From contig JARGSG010000005.1 in NCBI GenBank assembly GCA_030374805.1, positions 620,001-684,000 on the forward strand: a DNA stretch of 64,000 nt, in the 5' to 3' direction. The notes under the pieces are model-generated. The model was not told where the DNA came from and searched no databases. It saw only the letters and a list, made by a program, of their open reading frames with translations. This DNA is from Gracilaria gracilis. Taxonomy: Eukaryota > Rhodophyta > Florideophyceae > Gracilariales > Gracilariaceae. Shown piece by piece: positions 10,333 through 20,375 of the stretch. The position numbers were made by a program, and so were the translations under genes. Position 1 is the stretch's first letter. Each line of letters opens with the position of its first letter.

Positions 10333-10949
10333 CACTGATGTCCCCCCACGAACGATAGAAAGTAAAATGTCTATGCTCTTTGCATGGTAGACGTTCGAAA
10401 TGACATAAAATAGTGATGATAAGATAGTTGGGCATAATTTTGAAAAGAGACAAAAATGTTCTTCTGTATAGAATTCAAATATCAGCCAAAACCTGCAGAT
10501 ATGTGCAGTTCTTTGGCCTGATTTAAAACGACCTCAAACGAGTGTTGTTCGTCCTTGGAATAAATAAGGATTGACTTAGTCCCGGGCTCAAAAGAAAGTA
10601 GTTTGATTATAAACATTGGTCTCTCGGGCTGAACTTAAGTATCGTTAACCTTTGCCACATCAATGGCGGCTGAAATACGGAACAAACTCTTACGGTTGTT
10701 CCTATCAGTCCGCATCTTTTGCGGCCATGATTGGCGAACAGTGTCTCCGGGACTTCTCTCGGTAGCTAGTCGTCCGTCAACACAAAAATAAATCCTTTAT
10801 TATCTTCTTCAGCCTCCGATGTCATGTTTTGTTTAAATAATTAGAAAAATGCGCGAAGAAGAAAGATTTTGTATATAAGATGTCCTGTTCACTGACTAGA
10901 ACACAAAAAAAGCATCGCAGTTGCGAGAGCAACCTGCCCTCTGGGCCCA

Positions 10950-11110
10950 TAACCTATTAGAGCGAATGCAAGTCTGGCGTTGTAGGACCAGGCAGTTCGC
11001 CTTGTCCTCCTCAACTGAGCATTTATATAGAGTGTAGAGAGCACAAAGTGCTCTCGTAATCACTAAGTTCAAAGGATAGATTCAACGGGTGCGACCTAGT
11101 ACAATCCGTC
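10950..11110 (+). repeat. Direct repeat copy B, LTR-like with TATA box
   Basis: It is the second copy of the repeat at 10173-10332, with TTTATATAG in the equivalent place (about 11022). Similarity also runs past the presumed LTR end into GGGTGCGACC. That fits two 5' fragments of one family better than a 5'/3' LTR pair. Confidence 0.5.
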
Positions 11111-11974
11111 CTAATCCTATCCCAGAACTTCCGAAATCTATTTTCATATCGTCCATTCCACCTCGTACAGTCACGCATACACCCGGTTTGCGCTACTGTG
11201 CACGTTTCAGCAGAGAGGGCATTTACTTTGATGAATACGGCACGTATTCGGCGCCCAAGCTCAGCTACTGATATCCTGGATCCACCAATAAGATCAAAGC
11301 ACACGGCAGTTACCGAGCAGACAAGCGCCATCGTCTCATCAGAGTTTCATTGTAAGTCCTAGTGTTTTGAAGGAGTGGTTGTTCTACTACCTACAGCATC
11401 TGTTCTGATATTTTGATCGTCTTTTCGCATTACTTTATTTGCTTTATATATTTTTTGAACATCTTACGTATTGGGAAGAGTGGTTGTCATTGTAGAGTTT
11501 GAGTCTGCGGCAGAAGTGCAGTACTGGAGGACTACCAGCCATTTTTTCCACAAACCCACAAAGCTCTTTGTAGCTTTTGGAGCATACAAAGGTGCATATG
11601 TTCTATTGCAGTTTCCGCAAAAAAAACTGTGAGACGTGGTTACCATTTTAGCCGACAGCGGTGGTGTCTCTGCGGGCTTAACTTGACGAGGCACGCGGCG
11701 CGCTGTATTTGGCATACCGTTTCATGGGGATGGCAAATGCCGCCTCCGTGGGGGAGAAAGTGGAGGTAGAGCTGGAAGGCAAGGCGTCGGAAGGCAGCAG
11801 TTTGCGGCCTAAAACTGCGCTGATTAGGGGCAGCCCAAAACTTTTAGGCCCGCTTTTGGGATTTGTGAAAACGATTGGGGGTATATTTTGGCCAAAATTC
11901 TAGACATACCCCTTGACTCTACGGTTTGGGCGGGCGGTTGGGAACGCCCTCTAGTGTCTATCGGACCAACGCGT

Positions 11975-11992
11975 TGACCTCATATGAGGTCA
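11975..11992. repeat. Subterminal 18-bp palindrome, left end of copy 2
   Basis: TGACCTCATATGAGGTCA is identical to the three other copies in this window. It lies 14 bp inside the CTAGTGTCTAT terminal repeat. Confidence 0.9.
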
Positions 11993-12120
11993 GCCCGTTG
12001 AGAGAGTAAAATAAACCAAAAAATTACATTCCGGACCTATAATGCGGACTTTTCAAATTTCAAAATTTGAAAAGTCCCTGAACAGTCGTTTAAGTAGTAG
12101 TCTGTAGGGCAAAACGGACA

Positions 12121-12195
12121 GTAATCACAGCTCAGTGGATAAGATATCCTATGTGAGCAAATTAAACGTGAGTTCAAACCTCGCTGAGTTTATTA
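12121..12195 (+). other. tRNA-like segment with Pol III A and B boxes, piggyBac copy 2
   Basis: CAGCTCAGTGGA (12128-12139) and GAGTTCAAACC (12170-12180) are 42 bp apart. The T arm pairs (GTGAG with CTCGC) around TTCAAAC. D, anticodon and acceptor stems pair poorly and no T-run terminator follows. The segment is homologous to 9826-9900 in copy 1. Confidence 0.6.
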
Positions 12196-12485
12196 AAACT
12201 CGAAAACTCCTTATGGAGCTCGACTAATTCTAGTAATATGTTTACACTAAGAACGTTTTCAACACCCACTTGAACAACAGACAGAACAAGGTGACATCTG
12301 TTAAAGGGGCAGTTTCGTTAGAGTGTAAACATTATCTAGCATGTTCAATAACGCGGATTGAATTAGTAGGGGGCTTAAGGCAAATGAACACTTGTTGATA
12401 ATGTGATTCTTTATGTGTTTTTATTCAATATCGGCGCTTGTTTACTTCTATGTTGACGTTGTTGTTGACAACAGATGTGCTTCAA

Positions 12486-14575
12486 TTACTTTTTAACACC
12501 GTGACGTAACTCAATGTGGTTCTTAAAGCAGTCCCTTCCTGTACCAGTGTGACATAAATACACTTCAGATTTCAAAGATATATAGCATTCAGAACATAAA
12601 AACTTAGACTTCATATTCCCTTTGCACACTTTGCATCGTCCTTGATATGAAGACTTCGTAATCATTCCATCCTTAGTTTTTCTCTTGCGATTAGTCTGCA
12701 TAAGATGCACACCAGTTCTTGCAGGTTTCGGAATATCATCTTCTATTTCCATATGTTCTTCATCTCGAGTCATCAAAGCGGTCCGGTCCCACGTATTAGT
12801 GATAAGCTCGTCAGCCAGCTTTGAATAGAAGTTATATGGAGATAATAACTTTCGCATACCATTACCAGCTTTGTAAAGCATCCACGCATCAACCATACAA
12901 ATGGATAATAAAGATGAATTCACACGGAACGACCAATCTTTGACCTCGATTTTCTTCTCCAGTTTTAATTCATCTTGGCGGCATCTGTTGTGTCTGTCAA
13001 TCATTGAACACGTTTTATAGTATTCCTCACAAACCTCTGGTATCGGTACTTCAAGTTCAACTTTCCTCGAAACATTTCCTTGTCGTCTCCATCTTTGTCG
13101 CATTATTGGGTTTCCAGGGTTCACCGTGTTGCATGTTGATATAAAGTACCTTCGTTCTCTATCGACCCACATTACCGCCATTAGATCAGTATTCAAACCG
13201 TTCCCCTTCGAAACCATTGAAACAAAATCTCCACGATTCTCTAAGGTCTTCTCTGATAAATGCTTTATAGGAAATTGACGTGTTGCATTCTTGATAACCC
13301 CAGTAAAGCGCAGTCCTTTTTCCAAAAGAGCATTAGCTGTTTTCACCGATGCAAAAATAGAATCTGCACAGACATGGCGTCCAGACCCAAACCATGGCTG
13401 GACTAATCGAAGTAAAATAGCAGTTCCATGAGTATGTTCTGTATCAAAATCCTGATCAGGGGCTTCAGATCCCATATTGAGCTCAATATTTAGCATGTTA
13501 CCACTTCTTCCGCAACAAACGGTTTTCATTTCCAACCCGTTTTCTGGTTTTCGATCCAGCGCGGTATAATGTGGGAGCCCCACATCAATCCAGTCTCCCC
13601 CCAGCCCATACCAGCGTGACATACTCTCATCAACGCATAAAGCATGTGAAGGTGTCACGAAAGAACGGCGGTGATCATTGATGGCTTTCACGAAATCAGT
13701 GACTAAATTCCAGCGAGCCGTGCCATAATCCTCTTGAGCAGCGTTACCACTGAAACAAATACAACGCCTTAGAGTTTCAAACCTATTTTGTGACATTGCT
13801 TCACCGATTACAGGCTGAGACATAAACCTGGATGCTGGTTTTGAACCCCAAAGATCTCTTCTATTGGAAAAATCCAGCCTGCTTATTAAAACCATCACGC
13901 CAAAGAACCTTAAAAGCTCTCCACCACTCGTCGAAGAGGCACCATCATTTTCCAAGTTCTTGTTCGTCTTCTCCACAATAGTCTTCAGATGTCCAATGGG
14001 GATATCCATAAAAAATAGTCAATGAATGTCATCGTACTTGGGCAATGACGTGGTGAGATAAAATCTCCGGCTGGGCCAATAACCTTCCACGGCTGCAATT
14101 GCATGCATCCATTGATAGGGCTACAAATTGCCTCCGTGTTCCACGCACGATCATGCACAGGCACTGACTGGTCGAAAGGGGGTGTTTGTGAAACGGGATC
14201 CGCCTCCTGCAAATTTTGCAGTTGTTCTCCTACATTCGGCTGAATGTCAACATTTTGGGCCGGTAACGGTGGTAAAATTGCTGTGTCAACATTATCAGTT
14301 TGTAGACTGTTAAGGAGACCATCACCAACCTTTGCCCTGCAAAGAGGAAGAGTACACTCTTTTTGGCGGTTTGGGAGGTCAAACCGAATAGTGAGAAATG
14401 TACAGTTTCGGCCGTTGACGAGTCGAATGTCAACTTTTGTCACTGTTCCAGGGACAGTTATCGTCTTCGAAAGAAATCCAAAGTAGCGTTTGCTCTCCGA
14501 CTCACAAACTACAAGGCGGGCACGACTGTGGACTTTGTTACCAACGGTACGACGAGGGTCTGTTGACGGGGCCAT
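12486..14575 (-). pseudogene. piggyBac transposase, complete except for one frameshift
   Basis: The N-terminal part opens at an ATG at 14575 (196 codons) and the C-terminal 507 codons lie at 12486-14009. The frames overlap by 25 bp near 14000. Comparison with copy 1 (IDYFMWMF...G-Y-L versus IDYFLWIS...G-H-L) places the frame change in the CCCC run at about 13997-14000, consistent with one lost base. The DDE acidic positions are present: CVDESM, VCADSIF and SMIDRHNRCRQD. A cysteine-rich tail (CKVCKG, CSEC, GTGRDCFKNH) matches the zinc-binding C-terminal domain of piggyBac transposases, which binds the transposon ends. A programmed -1 shift is conceivable but the site is not a canonical slippery heptamer. 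Confidence 0.85.
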
Positions 14576-14746
14576 TGTGTACAGATTGTGTTGACGTTTG
14601 TGAAAAAATGCTCCAGCTTGGTTGCTGTGTACATGTCATGGGCGAATTTGGTTAACGCCATCAAAGGGAGGACGACGGAGGTGAGGACGAAGTGTTTTTT
14701 TTTTAAAAAGTGAAAACTTTTACTTAAAATTTATGTGAGTAAAAAC

Positions 14747-14784
14747 TGACCTCATATGAGGTCAGTTGTCAAATAGACACTAGG
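14747..14784. repeat. Right subterminal palindrome and terminal repeat, copy 2
   Basis: The palindrome is at 14747-14764 and the terminal ATAGACACTAG at 14773-14783. Confidence 0.85.
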
Positions 14785-15448
14785 AAGGGGCACCTGGCTC
14801 CAATCAAGAGCAAGTACAGTTTCACTACCTTCCATGTATCTAAGGGTTATTCGCGGGAAACAGGCGACAAGCAGCACACGTAAATTTATGTACTCAAAAA
14901 ATCGACATTCGTCCAGCAATGTCTACCATAAGTATTTGCAAATCAAGATAAGAAGGGGAGTTCTGGTCTCAGATGATCACTTCGGACCTACCTTCTTCGC
15001 CGGAGGGGCGCCTCGAATAGGTCGAAAGAGCACAGTTCTGGGTTCGAAGACGACTTGGAACAAAAACATGTGATCTGCATTCTAATCTTTCGAACGCTTT
15101 TCATCCGTTCTCGTTGCATGAGTGCAACCATCTTGTTCCCATGGATGCAAATGAAGATCGCAGCGTTGTGAACATCTCATGCTGCATGACTGGCGCATGT
15201 GTGACAAAGTCGTCATGTTCACATTGACCATAGATAACCGAGCTTGTTCGTGCTCTATGGAATATGGAAAGACAATGGATTGCAGCATGTCTCAAGCACA
15301 ACGCTGTCTAAGATTTAACTCACGTAGCATGGCTTGTGTTTCCAGACAGATGCCCCACCTTCGTGCCTTGTCAATTACAACCAAGAGCGTTAGCGGCTGC
15401 TCTTTTCCACATGGTGCCTACTCTCAAACCGCTTCATGGAGTGTACAG
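14785..15448. other. Intergenic region upstream of a secreted-protein gene
   Basis: Overlapping frames of 64-111 codons occur on both strands but none has coding character. The 3' end of the stretch is presumably the promoter region of the gene at 15529. Confidence 0.45.
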
Positions 15449-15456
15449 TATAAAAG
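15449..15456 (+). promoter_or_regulatory. TATA box (TATAAAAG)
   Basis: A consensus TATAAAAG lies 73 bp upstream of the ATG at 15529. Confidence 0.6.
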
Positions 15457-15528
15457 GACCATAATCACATCCTCTACCTCTGCCAAGCAATACAGAGCTC
15501 GTGTCCCGAGATAAGAGCGATATCCATC

Positions 15529-16119
15529 ATGTTGACTACAACGATCTTCTTCGCCATGCTCACTTGCACGCTCGCTGCCTCAACATGTTCAAACAGCGTG
15601 CTTTTCTCATCGAACGTCATGGGCAGGACTCATACTCAAGAATTTCCTTGCTACCTGAGTTGGTGCCCCTCAACCACAAGCGTCCAAGTCACTGAAGACA
15701 GCATCATCTTTGTTCCGCCTCATGGAGAGTACAGTCACGACCGCTACTGTTTTGCATATTATGTGTTCCATTTAAAGGACTCACCTGTGATGACATATTA
15801 CCCGCAAACAGAGAAGCCTGGAACTGACGCTCATATGGATTGCCGCAGAGTGCAAGAGAGGGTTAAGGTGGTGGCAGCACCCCAAGGTGCGCATCGAGAG
15901 AAGTATATCGACGGTCTGCACAAAACCATTGTCGCTATGATCAAACTGCGTGACTTTGGTTGTTCGCCACACAGAAGGGAGCCCATTGAAAAGGAGTACC
16001 TGAATGCTTGGCTTGAGGCGCCTATTACATATTTGCGTTCTGTTGCATACAATCATGGAATCTGTCTTGATTTCAACCCGGATAGTTTCAGTTTTGATTC
16101 TTCTCATCAGAGGTGTTAG
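15529..16119 (+). CDS. Secreted protein, unknown family (196 aa)
   Basis: The ATG at 15529 opens a signal peptide (MLTTTIFFAMLTCTLAAS). The mature chain is about 178 residues with paired cysteines (FPCYLSWC, YCFAYY, DCRR, GCSPHR, GICLDF, QRC), consistent with a disulphide-bonded extracellular protein. It has aromatic-rich patches and no membrane segment after the signal peptide. A TATA box lies at 15449-15456. The gene is intronless. No named domain is recognised, and the function is unknown. Confidence 0.65.
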   Translation: MLTTTIFFAMLTCTLAASTCSNSVLFSSNVMGRTHTQEFPCYLSWCPSTTSVQVTEDSIIFVPPHGEYSHDRYCFAYYVFHLKDSPVMTYYPQTEKPGTDAHMDCRRVQERVKVVAAPQGAHREKYIDGLHKTIVAMIKLRDFGCSPHRREPIEKEYLNAWLEAPITYLRSVAYNHGICLDFNPDSFSFDSSHQRC

Positions 16120-16915
16120 AAGCGGAGGCCAAGGTATGGTAAAGCGTTGAAGCGAAAACCCCGCTAAGATGGACCAAAATCGGGTGGTATGGACTTGTCG
16201 TGGAGTGACAGAAGGCGTCGAACCAGAGTCTAGAGGCCGATACAAGCAACGATACAGGCAGCTCTAGCAGTACCATGCTTGTCAATCGGCTAGCGAGAAT
16301 TGTGCCAGCATTTGTGCAGTAGAGCTAAATAAACGGTGGTGTACTGCAGTTATTTGCGTCAAATTGATTGCCAGAGGCGTTTCATTGACAGAAATAGAAG
16401 ACTCGACTGGTTGCCTGTTAAAATCCATCAATTCTAATGGCTAACAGCAACTGCGTTCAGATCTAGGGTGGGAAAGGGGTTTAGAAGAAAAGGTTTGAAG
16501 ATCGAAGAAGATCTTGGCCCTCATGACGAAGACTGGACAGATGCACTTGTGCGAGCAGGTGGTCCACACTGACTTACATACTGGGGCTTTGGGGAAGTAG
16601 AAATTAGTAAAGATTCCATTTGAAAATGGAATTGAGCATCCCACTAAGGAGAGTTTTGATACAGTATTGATTTGATCACACGCAAGGTGTCACGTGTCTC
16701 GTGTACTGAAGATTGTGTTTGAGCAGAGCTGGTGTTTCATCGCAGTTGAACATGAGGCGAATATAAAGCTTTTTCACCAACGCATAAGCTACCAGGCTGT
16801 TTCCACTGCGTATCTGCCGTAAAAGTAGTAGAGTGTCCTGTACCGAGATTTACGACCGGGAGGGCTCGGGAAAATTAAACATTACCCAAAAAAAACCCAA
16901 GTACAGATCTTTAGG
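16120..16915. other. Intergenic region, no gene seen
   Basis: The 3' flank of the secreted-protein gene contains AATAAA at about 16327. The rest shows only short frames. The stretch ends abruptly at the 5'-truncated WD40 pseudogene. Confidence 0.45.
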
Positions 16916-18095
16916 GCAACTATGTGGCATTCAGTGAAAATGGGAAACTGATTGCGTCCGGATCGCATAATGGAAGTATTCGTGTTTGGGACGCAGAAAC
17001 TACAATATGCTTGGGCGTTGCTGAGGTTGGAGATTGGGTGACAAATACAGCGTTTGCTACAGAAGACACCAAGATTGTTTGGGGGTCGCGGAATGGAGCG
17101 TTTGGGTTGTGGGAGCATGAGAATGGGGGCGTCGTGACGACAGTTTCTGGCAAGGGGGAAGAAATACGTATGTGGGCGTATCTGCAGACGGCGCAGAGGG
17201 ACTTTGTGCGGATTGGCGCGGAACCGTTCGAGTGTGGGACATGAGAGGCGGGCAGGCGGAGATTGAGAGCGGCGGTGAAGACGGGCATGAAAAGGCGATA
17301 GAGTGCGTAGCCGTGAGTGCGGACGGGAAGCGGATCGCATCCGGGTCGAAAGACGGGACGATTCGGCTGTGGGACGGCGAGAGCGGCACGCTGCTGCCAG
17401 AGGCGCTGCGCGGGCACACCGACGTGGTGGGGGATGTTTCGTTCAGCGCGGACGGGCGGCGGCTCGTGTCCGGCGGTGACGACAAGACGGTTCGAGTGTG
17501 GGACGTGCGCAGTGCGCGCGCCGTCGGCGCGCCGCTGCGCGGCCACAGCTGGAGAGTGTTATGCGTGGCGATGAGCGCGGACGGGGCGCGCGCCGCGTCG
17601 GGGTCGTCGGACGGGGAGGTGCGCGTGTGGGACACGCAGCGCCGCGCCGCCGTTGGCGAGCCGCTGCTCGGCCACGATGGCCGGGTCACGTGCGTTGGCA
17701 TGTCCGTGGACGGCACGCGCGTGGCGTCTTCGTCTTGGGACCGGACGCTGCGCGTGTGGGACGTGGCGGCGCACGTGGCCACGCACCGCTTCCACCGCCC
17801 CGGTTTGTATTCTCCACGTGTCGTGTCGCTGGGCAGCGCGAGCGCCGTCGTTTGGCTTGGCGATGGCAGCGCGCACGTGTGCAGTTTGGAGCACTCCACT
17901 TGTGTGCCGCATCCGGCGCCGCCGCGCTGTCCATGGGGCTCCACCGAAATGGAGCTCGAGCTCAGCGACTCGCAGCCCCACCGTCTGTGGCTCGGCAACG
18001 CAGATGTGCTGAGGGATACGCTTTACCGCATCTGCAAGCTTGGCTTCTTTTACGAATCTCCCGGTGGCCTTCGATTCTGTGAATTGCAGCAATAA
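16916..18095 (+). pseudogene. WD40-repeat protein gene, 5'-truncated and frameshifted
   Basis: Sequence from 16916 encodes WD40 blades: FSENGKLIASGSHNGSIRVWD, then about six more at 17172-17770, each ending in R-L-W-D or R-V-W-D with the usual S-A-D-G...SGS-x-D core and L-R-G-H between blades. The first two blades are in frame 1 and the rest in frame 0. The shift lies at about 17165. An in-frame TAG directly precedes the first blade (16912-16914) and there is no ATG, so the N terminus is missing. The last 100 residues (to 18095) are not WD40. The part from 17200 to 18000 is far richer in GC than its surroundings. The family forms beta-propeller scaffolds, and nothing here indicates a partner. 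Confidence 0.8.
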
Positions 18096-19630
18096 ACGAT
18101 CATCCAAGCCCATTGTCTTACCAATGGTTTGCTGCGTAGTAGCGTTACTACAAAAGTTGCCTGCGACGCACGCAGTGCCAGCACACACGCGCACAAGTGC
18201 AAATGCCTCGCATATCACATACGCGCTCCACTTGCGCTGCGACTGTGCTGCTCCCGGTGTAGACTGCGCGCCCATCGCGGCGACGTCATATTTGCCACCA
18301 CCGACACTCTGTGATTGCGAACGAACATATCTAAGGTTTTGTAAGATAACACGTCGTTGTGCACATGGGCGCCCACGACCGGGCTCGTGGCATCGATCAA
18401 AACCGTGTGGGGCGCAGAAAAATGGCTCAAGCGAAGCCTCGTTGTTGAAATGGCAAGACTATCAACCATTCGACATGCCATGTATTCTTAGTCGCTGTTG
18501 CAGAGGCTAATGGGCTTTAGGTTGAAAAGATTCTTCCTTCTCACCTACTCTCTGTACCGAACGCGGAAAGAGATTAGATTGCGGAGATCAGAAAAAATCG
18601 TATGAGCCAGTGCCCTCTCAGTTTTGGTTTATGGTACATATTCGTGTTCCGACGGTAGTAATGTTGGTGCTGCTGGGTTTTGTCGCTATGGTATTTTGAC
18701 TAAGAGGTGGTTTTATTGATGTCCTCTTGGATTTAGATGGGTTTCTGTTCTTTGAGTGTCTTGTGGCAGTAAAGTTACGCCGTGCAACAAGAGTGCAACC
18801 GCAATGCCAATATCCAATCTGCCCTCGATAGAAAGTGTAGCTGTGCTCCTCATCGTTCACCAGCTTCGCCGTTCTCATCTCGTTCTTCGGACATATGATA
18901 CTTGGTGTCCATAGCATAGTATATCCAACGTTTGAGAAAGGTGCACTTGTTCTTTGCGTTGTATTGGTACATGTGGTAGTCTAATGATCCAAACACACGA
19001 TGTCTCCTAAAAGAAAGCAAACTGCACCGTGAGACAAAGCGCTTTCTTTTTAAATGAAAATATTGCTATCTACCTTAACCTTTCTCAAACCTTTTCCTAT
19101 CTGCCATACAACTATGTGCTTTTCAATATGGTCACCTCGTTTTGTTTTAGCAATCATTTGAAATTGCAGATTTCCCGTACTTCCCTGTGTTTAAATAGAT
19201 TTTGAGTGTTCTATTATAAGCTTCAAGACTTTGCATTGTAGCAGCACTTCTGGTAGATCTCGAGATTGGCCATAAAGCATCACTGATGTTGCTTCTCTCA
19301 GTAATGTCTTCAATGATGTACCACGTTGAAGGGAAACGTTACGACGTCCAGAAAACAGAAAACAGACACTTGATGCTGTAAAAGAGCCAAACACCGCTTT
19401 TGCGGAAGCATCTTTGCAAAAACTTTTCAAAGTTTTCCTTCGTTATTGTTTTAATTCAAACAGGCGCATAACGTGGACAGTGTATAGGTGTGCACTTGTA
19501 TCACATAAATCACGCAGAGATTCTTGTTAGATTGTTTGCAACTTTTTCATCGAGGAATCGAAGCTTGTGTGTAACGATGATAAGAAATGATCGTTTTGAG
19601 GCTTCAAATGAAATGATTGCCAGTTTCCCA
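18096..19630. other. Intergenic region with a possible FLYWCH fragment
   Basis: Apart from the weak FLYWCH-like frame at 18618-18917, I see only short frames and AT-rich sequence. Confidence 0.4.
18618..18917 (-). pseudogene. Possible FLYWCH-type zinc-finger fragment (MULE-related)
   Basis: A 99-codon frame from an ATG at 18917 includes A-K-L-V-N-D, Y-T-F-Y-R, then YWHCGC and A-R-R-N-F-T-A-T. This recalls the FLYWCH pattern (L-V...G-x-x-Y...Y-W-x-C...A-R...T) found in Mutator-like transposons. The His of the finger is not evident and no transposase core is nearby, so this would be a remnant. A chance match is possible. Confidence 0.3.
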
Positions 19631-20266
19631 TCACAGTTCTGCATCATTTTGGACAGTCTCCTGAATGGCAAGGTATGCCGCCAACGGTAAACGCTTCCCC
19701 TGGGCTTGGAAGTCTTTCTTAGTTTCAACATAGCGCATCGTGACCTGGTTTGATATTACTGGGCTTGTCGAAGGGCTTGGAGAAGGGCGCACTCGATGAA
19801 TCTTGTTCCCTGGGCAACATTTGAAAATGTCTGGATTGTAAACATTCTTCCCGCAGCACTCGAATCCATGGCCTCCTCTAATCACTTCCCCATCGCAACA
19901 CGAATCCAGTGCAGGATTATATCCAACAGCTCCGCAACATTTGAAGCCTCTCCCTCCGCGGACGACTTTATTCTCGCAACACAAATCGATTTCGGGGTTG
20001 TATGTAACAGACCCACAACACTTAAACCCCCTCCCTCCTCGAACCACTTTTCCCTCGCAGCACATGAAGAAGTTCGGGTTGTAGGCAACTGGGCCACAGC
20101 ATTCAAATCCATCCCCTGCAATAACTACCTTTCCTTCGCAGCATGCGTGGGTCCAAATGTTGTACTCTACTCCCTCGCAGAATGCGGTCATTCCGCATTG
20201 AACCAGTCCATGGCGCATGAGAAGCGAGAAGGCAATAAGAAAGAGTTTGAAACAGCTTCCAGACAT
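19631..20266 (-). CDS. Galaxin-like secreted protein with di-cysteine repeats
   Basis: The ATG at 20266 starts a signal peptide (MSGSCFKLFLIAFSLL). The body contains five tandem repeats of about 29 residues of the form Y-N-P-x5-CC-E-G-K-V-V-x-GG-x-GF-x-CCG. This doublet-cysteine pattern is that of galaxin and galaxin-like proteins, known from the coral skeletal matrix and occurring in other lineages. A Pro/Ser-rich linker (SPSPSTSP) and a basic tail follow. The length is 211 residues. The repeats in the middle are nearly identical, which suggests recent unit duplication. TATAAAT lies about 100 bp upstream. It is probably an extracellular, disulphide-rich structural or matrix protein. A role in mineral deposition is not implied. 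Confidence 0.75.
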   Translation of the reverse strand: MSGSCFKLFLIAFSLLMRHGLVQCGMTAFCEGVEYNIWTHACCEGKVVIAGDGFECCGPVAYNPNFFMCCEGKVVRGGRGFKCCGSVTYNPEIDLCCENKVVRGGRGFKCCGAVGYNPALDSCCDGEVIRGGHGFECCGKNVYNPDIFKCCPGNKIHRVRPSPSPSTSPVISNQVTMRYVETKKDFQAQGKRLPLAAYLAIQETVQNDAEL

Positions 20267-20368
20267 TGTTGACTTGTAGAATTGAAAAGATGATATTTCG
20301 GTGAACACACTGCTGAAGTTTGGGTGCGGGTGAGAACTAGGGGAAGAACATTTGCGTCTGGACTCTAC

Positions 20369-20375
20369 ATTTATA
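20369..20375 (-). promoter_or_regulatory. TATA box (TATAAAT) of the galaxin-like gene
   Basis: It lies on the minus strand, 103 bp upstream of the ATG at 20266. Confidence 0.55.

Larger units (their letters stand above)
10083..11946. other. Interval between the two piggyBac elements
   Basis: No gene is supported. It holds a 160-bp direct repeat (listed separately) that looks like LTR fragments. A minus-strand frame at 11464-11715 (83 codons, F-C-G-N-C-x-R-T-Y) and a plus-strand frame at 11709-11903 have no recognisable family. Confidence 0.5.
11947..14784 (-). mobile_element. piggyBac-like DNA transposon, copy 2
   Basis: The left end carries CTAGTGTCTAT at 11951-11961 and the right end the inverse ATAGACACTAG at 14773-14783. 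The palindrome TGACCTCATATGAGGTCA lies just inside both ends (11975-11992 and 14747-14764). The element encodes a minus-strand piggyBac transposase that is nearly intact apart from one frameshift. It shares internal features with copy 1: ends, palindromes, tRNA-like segment and a TTTCAAATTTCAAA inverted repeat. No clear target duplication flanks it, so the outermost few bases are uncertain. Confidence 0.85.

Noticed and set aside
16920-18275. Long minus-strand frames of 208-313 codons
   Set aside because: They are the reverse shadows of the GC-rich WD40 repeats, which explain the sequence on the plus strand.
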